A DNA stretch of 64,000 bases, taken from assembly GCA_000719025.1 (NCBI GenBank), contig JODP01000001.1:434001-498000 (forward strand). Direction: 5' to 3'. A model generated the notes under the pieces. That model saw only the letters and a list, made by a program, of their open reading frames with translations. It searched no databases and had not been told where the DNA came from. The position numbers and the translations under genes were made by a program. The stretch comes from Kineosporia aurantiaca JCM 3230 (GTDB lineage: Bacteria > Actinomycetota > Actinomycetes > Actinomycetales > Kineosporiaceae). This document shows positions 1 through 11,103 of the stretch, in pieces; the first letter of the stretch is position 1; the number at the start of each line of letters is the position of its first letter.

Positions 1-3000
1 GCGGAGATGCCGCCGGGCGTGGTGGTTGCTACGTCGACCGCGCCGGTTTCGGCGGGTGTGATCGCGGTGATCTGAGTGTCGCTGTCCACGGTGAAAGTGG
101 CGGCCACGATGCCGAACCGGACGCTACTGGCTCCGGTGAACCCGGTACCGGTGATGGTTACCGACGTTCCGCCGGCTTCTGGACCGGAAGCAGGCTGGAT
201 CTGGGTGACGGTGGGCACCGCGGCGTAGCGGAAGGTTCCGGTGGCGGTGCCTCCGGGAGTGGCCACCTCGACCACGGCCGAGCCGACCACGCCGGGCGGG
301 GTGACTGCGGTGATGCTGGAGTCGCTGCTCACGATGAACGAAGTCGCCGCCACGCCGTCGAAAGTGACTGCGCCCGCGCCGGTGAAGTCGGTCCCGGAGA
401 TCGTGACGGTGGTGCCGCCCGCCAGGGGTCCGGCAGCCGGTTGAATCTGGTTGACCGCCGGGCCGTTCGCATAACGGAAGGCCCCGGTCGCACTGCCGCC
501 TGGCGTCGTCACCCGGACCACGGCCGAACCGGCTGCACCGGACGGGCTGACCGCGGTGATGGTTGTGTCGTTGTCCACGGTGAAGGAAGTGGCCGCGACG
601 CCATCGAACGTGACTGCGCTGGCGCCGGTGAAGTCGGTGCCGGAGATCGTCACGGGGGTGCCGCCGGCCAGGGGGCCCGCGTTGGGGGCGATGGCGGTGA
701 CGACGGGCGGGCTGACGTAGCTGAAGGAGACCGGCGCGGAGGAGCCGCCCGGGGTGACCACCACGATGTCCTCGGTACCGGCGGTGCCGGCCGGCGTGGT
801 GAAGCTGATGGTGTTGCCGTCGATGACGGTGAAAGGTACCGAGGTCCCGCCGATGGTCACGGCCGTCGCCCCGGAGAATCCGCTACCGCTGATGGTGACC
901 ACGGTGCCGCCGCTCAGCGGGCCGTTGGTCGGGCCGAGTGAGCCGATTGCGGGGATGGGGGCGTAGCGGAACGGTTCGGCTGATGAGGTGCCTCCCGGCC
1001 CGCTGACGGTCACGTTCACGGTGCCCGTGCCGGGCGGGGCGGTGGCCGTGATGGCGGTGTCGTTGCTGACCGTGAAGGCGGCCGAGGTGGATCCGAAGCG
1101 GACCGTCGTGGCGCCGGTGAAATCCGAACCGGTGATGGTCACGACCGTGCCCCCGGCTTCCGGCCCGGCCCTGGGCGTGATTGACGTCAGGGCGGGGGCG
1201 CTGCGGTAGCTGAAGTCATTCGCGGTGCCGGCGGTGGAGGAGCTGCCGTAAGACGTGGTCACAACCACGTCGACGATGGTGGCCGGCGTGTGGGCCGGAG
1301 CGGTCGCATTGAGTTCGGTGCCGCTGACGTATTGGACGGAGGCGGCGCTGGTGGAGCCGAAGGTCACGGTGGAGGCGGGGGTGAAATCGGTACCGGTGAT
1401 GGTGACGTTGGTGCCGCCGGCCAGAGGTCCGGTAGCGGGACTTAGCCCGGTTACGGTTGGCGCATTGACGTAGGTGAAGGACGCGGGGGCGGAACTTCCG
1501 CCGGGGGTGGTCACCTCCACCGGCGCCACCCCGGCCGGATGAGCCGGGGCGTTGACGGTGATCGTGGTGGCGTTGACTACGATGAAAGCTACTGCCGCAC
1601 CGTCGATCCGCACATCCGTGGTGCCGACAAAACCGCTGCCCGTGATCGTCATCAATGTTCCACCGACGACCGGGCCAGAAGACGGGGAGAGTTGGCTGAT
1701 CGCGGGGACAGGGGCGTATCGGTAATTTTCGGGGGCCGATGTCCCGCCCGGAGCGGTGACGGTCACGCCCACTGTGCCCGTGCCGGCCGGGGCGAAGGCG
1801 GTGATCTGGGTATCGCTGCTGACTGTAACCCCGGTCGCCGCGGCGGATCCGAAGAGTACGGTCGACGCGCCGGTGAATCCTGACCCATTGATCGTGACGA
1901 GGGTACCGCCCGCTTCAGGTCCTGCGGTGGGCGCAATCGAACTGACCGAAGGAGCATTCGCATACCGGAAGGTTCCGTTGTCCGAGCCTCCTGCCGTAGT
2001 CACCCGCACCACGGCGTTACCGGCTGAGCCTGGAGGAGTCACGGCGGTGATGGTCGCGTCGTCGTTCACCGTGTACGACACCGCCACGCCGTCGAAGGTC
2101 ACGCTCGACGCTCCGGTCAGTCCGGAACCCGAGATCGTCACCGTTGTTCCGCCTCCGACCGGACCCGCTGGCGGTGAGACCGTACTGACTGTGGGGGCAT
2201 TCGTATAAGCGAAGTCGTTCGCGGTGCCGGCCGCGGGCGATGAACCGTAAGGAGTGGAGACGATGACGTTCACCACGGCCGCCGAACCGCGGGCGGGCGA
2301 GTCCGCGATCAGCTGGCTCGGGCTCACATACTGGACCGAGGTGGCTGACGTACCGCCGAACGTCACTGCCGAATTAGCGGTGAAATCCGTGCCGTTGATG
2401 GTCACCGCGGTGCCACCGCCCAACGACCCTGCGTCCGGAGTGAGGCCGGTAACTGTCGGCGCATTGACGTAGGTGAACGACACCGGGGTCGAGGCGCCTC
2501 CAGGGGTCGTCACCACGAGGGCGGCCGATCCGGCAGTTCCTACAGGCGCGGTCAGGGTGAGGGTGCTGTCGTCGGTCGGGGTGAAGGGAATCTGGACTCC
2601 ACGGATCGTTACCGACGTCGCTCCGGTGAAACCGGTTCCAGTTACGGTTACGACGGTTCCGCCGGTTATCGGGCCTGATGCAGGCGCCAGTTGGGTCACA
2701 GTTGGGATGGGCGCGTAGCGGTAGGGCTCGGGGGCGGATGCCCCGCCGGGAGCGGTGACGACCACGTTCACGGTGCCGGTTCCAGCCGGGGCGAAGACGG
2801 TGATCCGGGTGTCGCTGCTCACCGTCAGGCCGGTGGCGGGGTTAGCCCCGAACCGGACCACCGTGGCTCCGGTGAACCCGGAACCATCGATGGTGACCAG
2901 GGTTCCACCGGATTCCGGACCGGCGGTCGGCGATATTCCGGTGATTGCGGCGGCATTCGCGTATCGGAAGGTACCGGTGTCCGACCCTCCAGCTGTGGTT

Positions 3001-6000
3001 ACTCGCACCACCGCGGTACCGGCCGATCCCGGAGGGGTGACGGCGGTGATACTTGAGTCGCTGTTCACCGTGTACGAAGCGGCCACCCCGTCGAACGTCA
3101 CGCCGGAAGGCCCGGTCAGACCGGATCCCGAGATTGTCACCGCCGTACCACCACCGACCGGGCCGTCCGGAGGCGAAACCGCGCTCACGACCGGGGCCAC
3201 TACGTAAGTGAACGAAGCCGGGGCCGAGGATCCGCCTGCAGTGGTCACCACCACCGGGGCCGGTCCGGCGGAGTGAGCGGAGGTGGTGAAGGTAATCGTC
3301 GAGCCGTTCACCACTGTGAAGGCGACGGTTGCCGCGTCCACAGTTACATCAGTTGCCCCTGAGAATCCGCTACCGGTGATGGTGACCGCAGTGCCACCGG
3401 TCAGTGGGCCTTGATCGGGCGCCAGCTGCGTGATCGCCGGTATCGGCGCGTAGCGATAGTTCTGGGGAGCAGACGTCCCGCCCGGAGCGGTGACGACCAC
3501 TCCCACCGTGCCGGTTCCGGCCGGGGCGATCGCCGTGATCAGGGTGTCGCTGCTGACCGTGACGCTGGTCGCCGCGGTCGCACCAAAGCGGACCACTGAG
3601 GCTCCGGTGAATCCGGATCCGTTGATGGTGAGCAGGGTTCCGCCGGCCTCGGGACCTTCTGCGGGGGCAATCGAGCCGACTACGGGTGCATTGGCGTAAC
3701 GGAAGGTACCGGTGTCCGAACCTCCCGCTGTCGTCACCCTCACGACCGCGTTGCCGGCCGAACCCGGAGGAGAGACTGCGGTTATGGTCGCGTCGTTGTT
3801 CACCGTGTACGAGGCGGCCACGCCGTCGAACGTCACGTTCGAAGCGCCCGTTAGGCCGGAACCCGCAATGGTTACCGTTGTGCCACCGCCAGTCGGACCG
3901 GCCGAGGGCGAGACCGTGCTGACCGTTGGGGCGTTGGTGTAGGCGAAGTCGTTGGCCGTGCCGGCGGCGCTTGACGAACCGTAAGGCGTTGAGACCACGA
4001 CGTTTACTAGACCGGCCGACGCCCGGGCCGGAGACACCGCAATCAGCTGGGTCGGGCTGATGTATTGCACCGATGTTGCGGCGGTCGGGCCGAAGGCCAC
4101 GGTGGAGTTCGAGGTGAAGTCGGTGCCGGAGATGGTCACCGAAGTGCCACCGGCCAGCGGGCCTGCTTCCGGCGAAATGGCCGACACCGTAGGTGCATCT
4201 GCGTAGAGGAACTGGACGGGGGTGGAGGACCCGCCGGGCGTGGTCACGATCAGGTCGACGCTTCCGGCCGGGCCCGGCGGAGTGGTCAGGGTGATGGTCG
4301 AGTCGTCGACCTGGACGAAGGTGACCGACGCTCCGTTGATAGTGACCGAGGCGGCGCCGGTGAAGCCCGAGCCGGAGACGGTCAGCGCGGTTCCGCCGAC
4401 GGTGGGACCAAAGGTGGGGGACAGCGAGTTGACAACCGGAACGGGGGCGTAGCGGAACTGGCCGGGGGCCGAGGTTCCGCCTGGTCCGGTCACCCGCACG
4501 CCAACAGTTCCGGTTCCGGCGGGGGCGGTCGCGGTGATCCGGGTATTGCTGTCCACCGTGAAAGTTGCCGTTGCTGAGCCAAATCGGACATCGGTCGCGG
4601 CGGAAAAGTCCGATCCGGTGATGATGACGGTCGTTCCACCGGTCTCGGGTCCGGCTGCGGGCTGGAGTTGGCTGATCGTCGGCGCATCCCGGTAGGTGAA
4701 CAGGCCCGAGTCCGTCCCGCCCGCGGTCGTGACTCGCACCAGCACCGAGCCGGCACTTGCGGCAGCGGGGGCCACTGCCCGTACTTCGGTCGGGCTGATG
4801 TATTGCACCGAGGTCGCAGCGGTGGGCCCGAAGGACACGGCGGAGTCCGGGGTGAAGCCAGTGCCGGTGATCACCACCAACGTTCCACCACCCAGCGGGC
4901 CGGACGCGGGTGCCAGGGTGCCGATGGTCGGGGCGGCGAGGTAGGTGAAGCGGTCGGCGGTGGAGGTGGCCGAGGTTCCGCCCACGCCGGAGACGGTCAG
5001 GTCCACGGCCCCGGCCGCGTGCGGGGGCGCCACTGCGGTGATCGAGGTGTCGCTGTTGACGGTGAAGGTCGTGGCCGGGCTTGCGCCGAAGGCCACGGAG
5101 GTGACGTCGTTGAAGCCGGTGCCGGTGACCGTCACGACGGTGCCTCCGGCCAGCGGACCGGCGCCGGGCTGGACCACGGTGACGGTGGGAGCGGCGACGT
5201 AGCGGTAGGCACCGGAGGCGGAGCCGTAGGGGGTGGTTACGGTGACGTTGACCGGGCCGGGCGAGGCCTTGGCGGGGGCTACGGCCGTCAACTCGGTCGC
5301 GCTGACGAACAGAAGCGAGGATGCGGGCGTCCCGCCGAACGTCACGGACGATCCGGTGGTGAAGCCGGTTCCGCTGATCGTCACCGACGTCCCACCGCCC
5401 AGTGGCCCCGAATTAGGCGAAAGACTGCTGACCGTGGGTACGTTGGCATAGGTAAATTGACCCGGTGCGGTGCTTCCGCCAGGGGTGGTCACGACGATCG
5501 GGACCGTGCCCGAGCCGCCCGGTGTGGTGACGGTGATCGTGGTGTCGTTCACCACGCTGAACGGCACCGACGCTCCGTCGATCGTGACACTCGTAGCGCC
5601 GGTGAATCCGGAACCGGTCAGCGTTGCCGTTGTTCCGCCGCCTGTAGGACCGAAGGTGGGTGAGACGCTGGAGAGCACCGGCACGGGCGCGTAGCGATAC
5701 CGGTCAGCCGTGACGGTCGCCGAGGTTCCGCCGGGGCCGGTCACCGTCACATCCACCATGCCGGTCCCGGCCGGGGCGGTCGCCGTGATCGAGGTGTCGC
5801 TGCTGACCGTGAACAGCGTGGCGCCGACCGAGCCGAAGCGCACTGCCGAGGCATCGGTGAAGCCGGTGCCGGTGACGACGACCGTAGTGCCGCCCGCTTC
5901 GGGGCCGCTGGCGGGAGCCACCGCCGTCACGGAAGGCGCGGCCCGGTAGCGGTAACCGTTCACCAGCGTGTCCTGGCCGTACGCGGTGGTGACGACCACG

Positions 6001-9000
6001 TCGACCGGGCCGGCGGTGCCCGCCGGAGTGACGGCGGTCAACTGGGTCGGGGAGACGTACTGGATCGCGGTGGCGGCCGCTGCGCCGAAGGTGATGGTTG
6101 AGCCGACGGTGAAGCCGGTGCCGGTCAGAGTTACCGCGGTGCCTCCGGCCAAGGGCCCGGCGGCCGGCGCGACGCTGGTGAGGACGGGTCCGGCGACATA
6201 GCTGAACCGGTCGGCGGAGGAGGTTGCCGAGGTGGCGAACGGGCCGGTCACGGTCACGTCGACGGTGCCGACGGAACCGGCCGGGCTGGTTGCGGTGATC
6301 TGGGTTCCGCTGTTCACGGTGAAAGTCGTGGCCGGGGTGGAGTCGAAGGTCACGGCCGTAGCGCCGCTGAAGCCGGATCCGCTGATCACCACGACCGTGC
6401 CGCCGGGAAGAGGTCCGGTGTTCGGGGTCAGACCGGAAACCACCGGATCAGCGACGTAGGTGAAAGTTGTTCCGGCTGAACTCGTCCCTCCGTCGGAGGT
6501 GGTGACCCGGAGATCAACCGCACCCGCCGCATGGGCCGGCGTAACCGCCGTGATTTGAGTAGGGCTGTTCACGGTGAAGGTTGCCGCCACCCCACCCAGG
6601 CTGACCCCGGTAACGCCGTAGAACTGGGTGCCGGTGATCGTCACCGACGTTCCCCCCGCCACCGGACCACTGACCGGCGAGATCCCGGTGACCGTCGGCG
6701 TCCCTACGTACCGGAATCGATCTGCTGCTCCGGTGGCTGAGGTTCCCCCGGCCGTCGTGACGGTGATGTCGACCAGGCCGGTGCCCGCGGGCGCGGTGGC
6801 CGTGATGCTGGTGTCCGAGTTGACCGTGAAAGCGGCGGCCGACGAGCCGAACCGAACGGAACTGGCGGTGCTGAGCGCGGTTCCGCTGATCGTGACGGCC
6901 GTTCCGCCTACTTCGGGACCGGTGGTCGGCGCGATGGAAGTGACCGCGGGAACGCTGATGTAGGTGAACGTGCTCGATGCCGTGGCGGTGGACGATCCAC
7001 CGTCCGCCGTGGTGACCGTGACGCCGACCGGGCCGGCCGTGTGCGCCGGAGTCACTGCGGTGATCTGGGTGTCACTGGTGACCGAATAGCTGGTCGCGTT
7101 GCTGCCACCGAACTGGACCGACGTTGCTCCGGAAACGGTGGTGAAGCCGGTTCCGGTGATCACCACCGACGTCCCGCCCGCTATCGGCCCGTTCACCGGG
7201 GAAAGGCCGGAAATCGTTGGTGCACTGACGTAAAGGAAGTCGTTCGCGGTTCCGGCCGTGGGTGAGATGCCGCCCGGAGCCGTCACCACCACGTCCACCG
7301 TGCCCACAGCATGAGCGGGCGCCTGCGCGATGATCTGGGTGTCGTTGCTGACCGAGATAACCCCGCCGGCCGGCACTCCCCCGAACGTCACCGAAGTTGC
7401 CCCGCTGAAACCGGAACCCGTGATCGTAACCAGAGTTCCACCGGCAATCGGACCATGGGTGGGCGCCAGTCCGGTCACGGAAGGTGCGACTTGGTACGTG
7501 TAACGATCGGCCGGAACCGTGGCCGAGGTACCCCCCACCGTCGTTACTGCGACATCAACGGTGCCTGCCACATGAGCCGGGGCGATCGCCGTAATCTGGG
7601 TGGCCGAGTCCACCGTGAACGAGGTCGCCGCCGTCCCTCCGAACGAAACGGCCGACGTTCCGGTCAATCCCGTTCCGGTGATGGTGACCGAAACGCCACC
7701 ACCCAGCGGCCCGGCCGGGGGCGAGATTGCGGTGATCGTCGGCGCGCTGACGAACGTGTACTGGTCGGCCGCGACCGTGGCCGACGTCCCACCGATCGAC
7801 GTTACCGAGACGTCCACCGTTCCCGCCGCATGCGCCGGAGTCACGGCCGTGATCTGGGTCCCCGAGTTGACCGTGAACGAGGTCGCCGCCGTGCCACCGA
7901 ACAGAACCGCTGTTGCCCCGCTGAATCCCGTACCGGTGATCGTGACCGACGTACTCCCAGCCGCCGGTCCTGAAGACGGCGACAGTGCCGTAACTGTAGG
8001 CGCAGCAACGTAGGTGAAACGGTCGGCCGCACTGGTCGCGGACGTCCCCCCTACCGACGTGACCGTGATGTCCACCGTTCCGGCCGTACGGGCCGGCGAG
8101 AACACCGTAATCAGCGAGTCCGAGCTGACCGTGATCCCGGCGGCGGGCGTCCCTCCAAAGGAAACACCCGTCGCCCCGCTGAACCCCGTCCCATTAATCG
8201 TCACCAGCGTGCTACCCGCGACCGGTCCAGTCGCCGGCGAGATGGAGGAGACAACGGGCGCGGCGACATACGTGTACTGCACCGGGTTGGAACTGCCGGT
8301 GACACCGAAGAGCGAAGTCACGGTGACATTCACGGAGCCGGCCGAACCAGCGGGGACGGTCGCGGTGATCTGGGTGTCCGAGTTCACTGTGTACGAAGCT
8401 GCGTTCGCACCGAAGGAGACGTTCGTCGTGGTGGTGAAGCCGGTACCGGTCAGCACTACGGTGTTGCCCCCGGCGAGCGGGCCGCTGCTGGGTGAGACCG
8501 ACGTGAGCGTGGGCAAGCCCTGGTAGGTGTAGACGTCGGCCGAGGTCTGGGCGCTCGTTCCGTAGGGCGTGGTGACCTGGATGTGCACCGGGCCGGTGAG
8601 GTGCGGGGGGACGCCGCGCACCTGGATCTGGGTGGCGGTGACGCTGAGGATCTGGATCGGTGGGTAGCCGTCGAAAGTGACCCCCGTCGTGCCGGTGAAG
8701 TCCGTGCCGGTAATGGTGACGGTTTGAAGGACGCTTCCGGCCACCGGACCGCTGTTGGGGCCGATCCCGGTCACCGCGGGCGGATCGATGTAGGTGAAGT
8801 GGTCGGCGCTGCTGGTGGCGGAAATGCCGCCCGGGGCAGTCACCACCAGGTCGACGGTGCCGGAGACGTGGGCTGGGGTCACGGCCGTAATCTGCGTGTC
8901 CGAGCTGACCGTGATTACCCCGCTCGCCGGAACCCCGCCGAAAGTGACGGCCGTGGCTCCGGTGAAGCCAGTTCCTGTGACAGTGACGTTGGTTCCGCCG

Positions 9001-11103
9001 GCGATAGGGCCTACGGTCGGGGATATCGCAGTCACAGTAGGCGCGTTGACGTAGGTGTACAGATCCGCGCTGCTGATGGCCGAAGTGCCACCCGCGGTCG
9101 TCACCGTCACGTCTACCGCGCCGGCTGTCTTGGCGGGAGCCACTGCGGTGATCTGGGTAGCGCTGTTCACTGTAAAGGACGAAGCGTTCGTCCCGCCGAA
9201 CGTCACCGCAGTCGCGTTGCTGAAGCCCGTTCCGGCAATCACCACCACGTTCCCGCCGGCGAGCGGCCCGCGGGTGGGGCTTACGGCGGTCACCGTAGGC
9301 GGCCCTAGGTAGGTGAACTGATCAGCAGAGGACGTTGCCGAGGTACCCCCGGGGGTGGTCACCGTGACGTCGACTGTGCCCAGGCTTCCGGCCGGGGCGG
9401 TGGCGGTGATCTGGGTTGACGAGTTGACCGTTACGCCGGTCGCGGCGGTGGCCCCGAACTTCACTCCGGTCGCTCCGGAGAAGTTGGTGCCGGTGATCAC
9501 GACGACCGTGCCCGCCGAGGTGGGTCCGGTGTTGGGCGCGACATTGGTGACGGTCGGCGCGAGGTAGTAGGTGAATTGGTCGGCGCTGCTGATTGCCGAG
9601 GTTCCGCCGGGCGCAGTCACAACCACGTCGACGGTGCCCGCGCTGTGGGCTGGGGTAGTGACGACCATCTGGGTGTCGCTGCTGACGGTGATTCCGGTGG
9701 CCGCCGTTCCGCCGATCGAAACGGCCGTTGCCCCGGTGAAGCCGGTGCCGGTGATGGTCACGCTGGTGCCGCCGGCGATCGGTCCGGCGTTCGGCGCAAC
9801 ATTGGTGACGGTCGGCGCAGCCACGTACGTGTAGAGGTCGGCGCTGCTGGTCGCTGAGGTGCCGCCGACAGTGGTCACGGTGATGTCCGCCGCGCCTGCG
9901 GCCCGCGCCGGGGCCACGGCGGTGATCTGGGTGGCGCTGTTCACCGTGAAGCTGGTTGCTGCGGTGGGTCCGAACTTCACCGCGCTGGCGCCGCTCAGGT
10001 TCGTCCCGGTAATGATCACTGTTGTTCCGCCTGCGAGCGGTCCTCTTACGGGGCTCACGGCGGTTACGGCGGGGGCAGTGACGTAGGTGTATTGATCAGC
10101 AGAGGACGTCGGTGAGGTGCCGCCCGGGGTGGTTACGGTGACGTCCACCGTGCCCGCGGCCCCCGCTGGGGCGGTGGCGGTGATCTGGGTGGCGGAGTTG
10201 ACCGTGACGCTGGTTGCCGCATTGCTCCCGAACTTCACCGCTGTTGCGCCGGTCAGGTTGGTGCCGGTGATCACGACCGTGGTGCCTGCCGAGGTTGGTC
10301 CGGAGGTCGGGGCAACATTGGTGACGGTTGGCGCGGCGACGTAGGTGTATTGGTCGGCGCTGCTGGTGGCTGAGGTTCCGCCCACCGTCGTCACGGTGAC
10401 GTCGATCGTTCCGGCGCTGCCCGCGGGGGCTACGGCGGTGATCTGGGTAGCGCTGTTGACGGTGTAGCTGACCGCGTTCGTGGACCCGAACTTCACCGCT
10501 GTTGCTCCGGTGAACCCGGCGCCGGTGATGGTGACGGAGTTCCCGGACGTGAGCGGTCCGGAGGGCGGCGAAACGTTCGTCACCGTAGGCGGGGCCACGA
10601 AGGTGTATTGGTCCGCCGTGACTGCATCCGATGTCCCGCCCACGGTGGTCAGCCCGATGTCGATCTGCCCGGCCGCCCGGGCGGGGGCGACCGCGGTCAC
10701 GGTGGTGGAGTTGTTGACCACGAAGCTGGTTGCCGAGGTGGCGCCGAACATCACGGCTGACGTAGCTGCCAGGTTGGTCCCGGTGATCACGACCGAGGTC
10801 CCCCCGGCCGTGGGACCCTGAACCGGACTGACCGCGGTAATCACGGGTTTGGGGATGTAGGTGAAGTCGTCGACGGTACCGCTGCTGTTGGTTCCGGCGA
10901 CATTCGTGATCAGGACGTCTTTGACCCCGGTACCAGCCGGGGCGACCGCAGTGAGCTGGTTCAGGGTGTTCACGGTGTAGCTGGTGGCGCTGCTCGAGCC
11001 GAATTTCACGCTGGTAACGGCCAGGAAGTTGGTGCCGGTGACCACGACCGAGGTCCCACCGGTCTCGGGGCCCTGATTAGGGCTGATCGAGCTGACGGTC
11101 GGC
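1..11103 (-). repeat. Tandem array of IPT/TIG domain repeats, period about 245-265 bp
   Basis: Domain junctions recur at about 227, 468, 716, 963, 1206, 1469, 1716, 1960, 2205, 2468, 2715, 2958, 3203 and onward to 10857 and 11103. That gives 43 complete units and one cut by the window edge. Units fall into recognisable subtypes that recur in the same order between about 0.7 and 6 kb, so the array grew by duplicating blocks of several domains. Units from about 6.2 to 10.9 kb look more uniform, with a recurring SADxYTY junction. Confidence 0.85.

Noticed and set aside
441..941. Several plus-strand ORFs of 60-330 codons across 0.2-11 kb
   Set aside because: They repeat with the period of the IPT/TIG array and are antisense or frame-shifted shadows of the minus-strand giant gene, with no sensible protein features.
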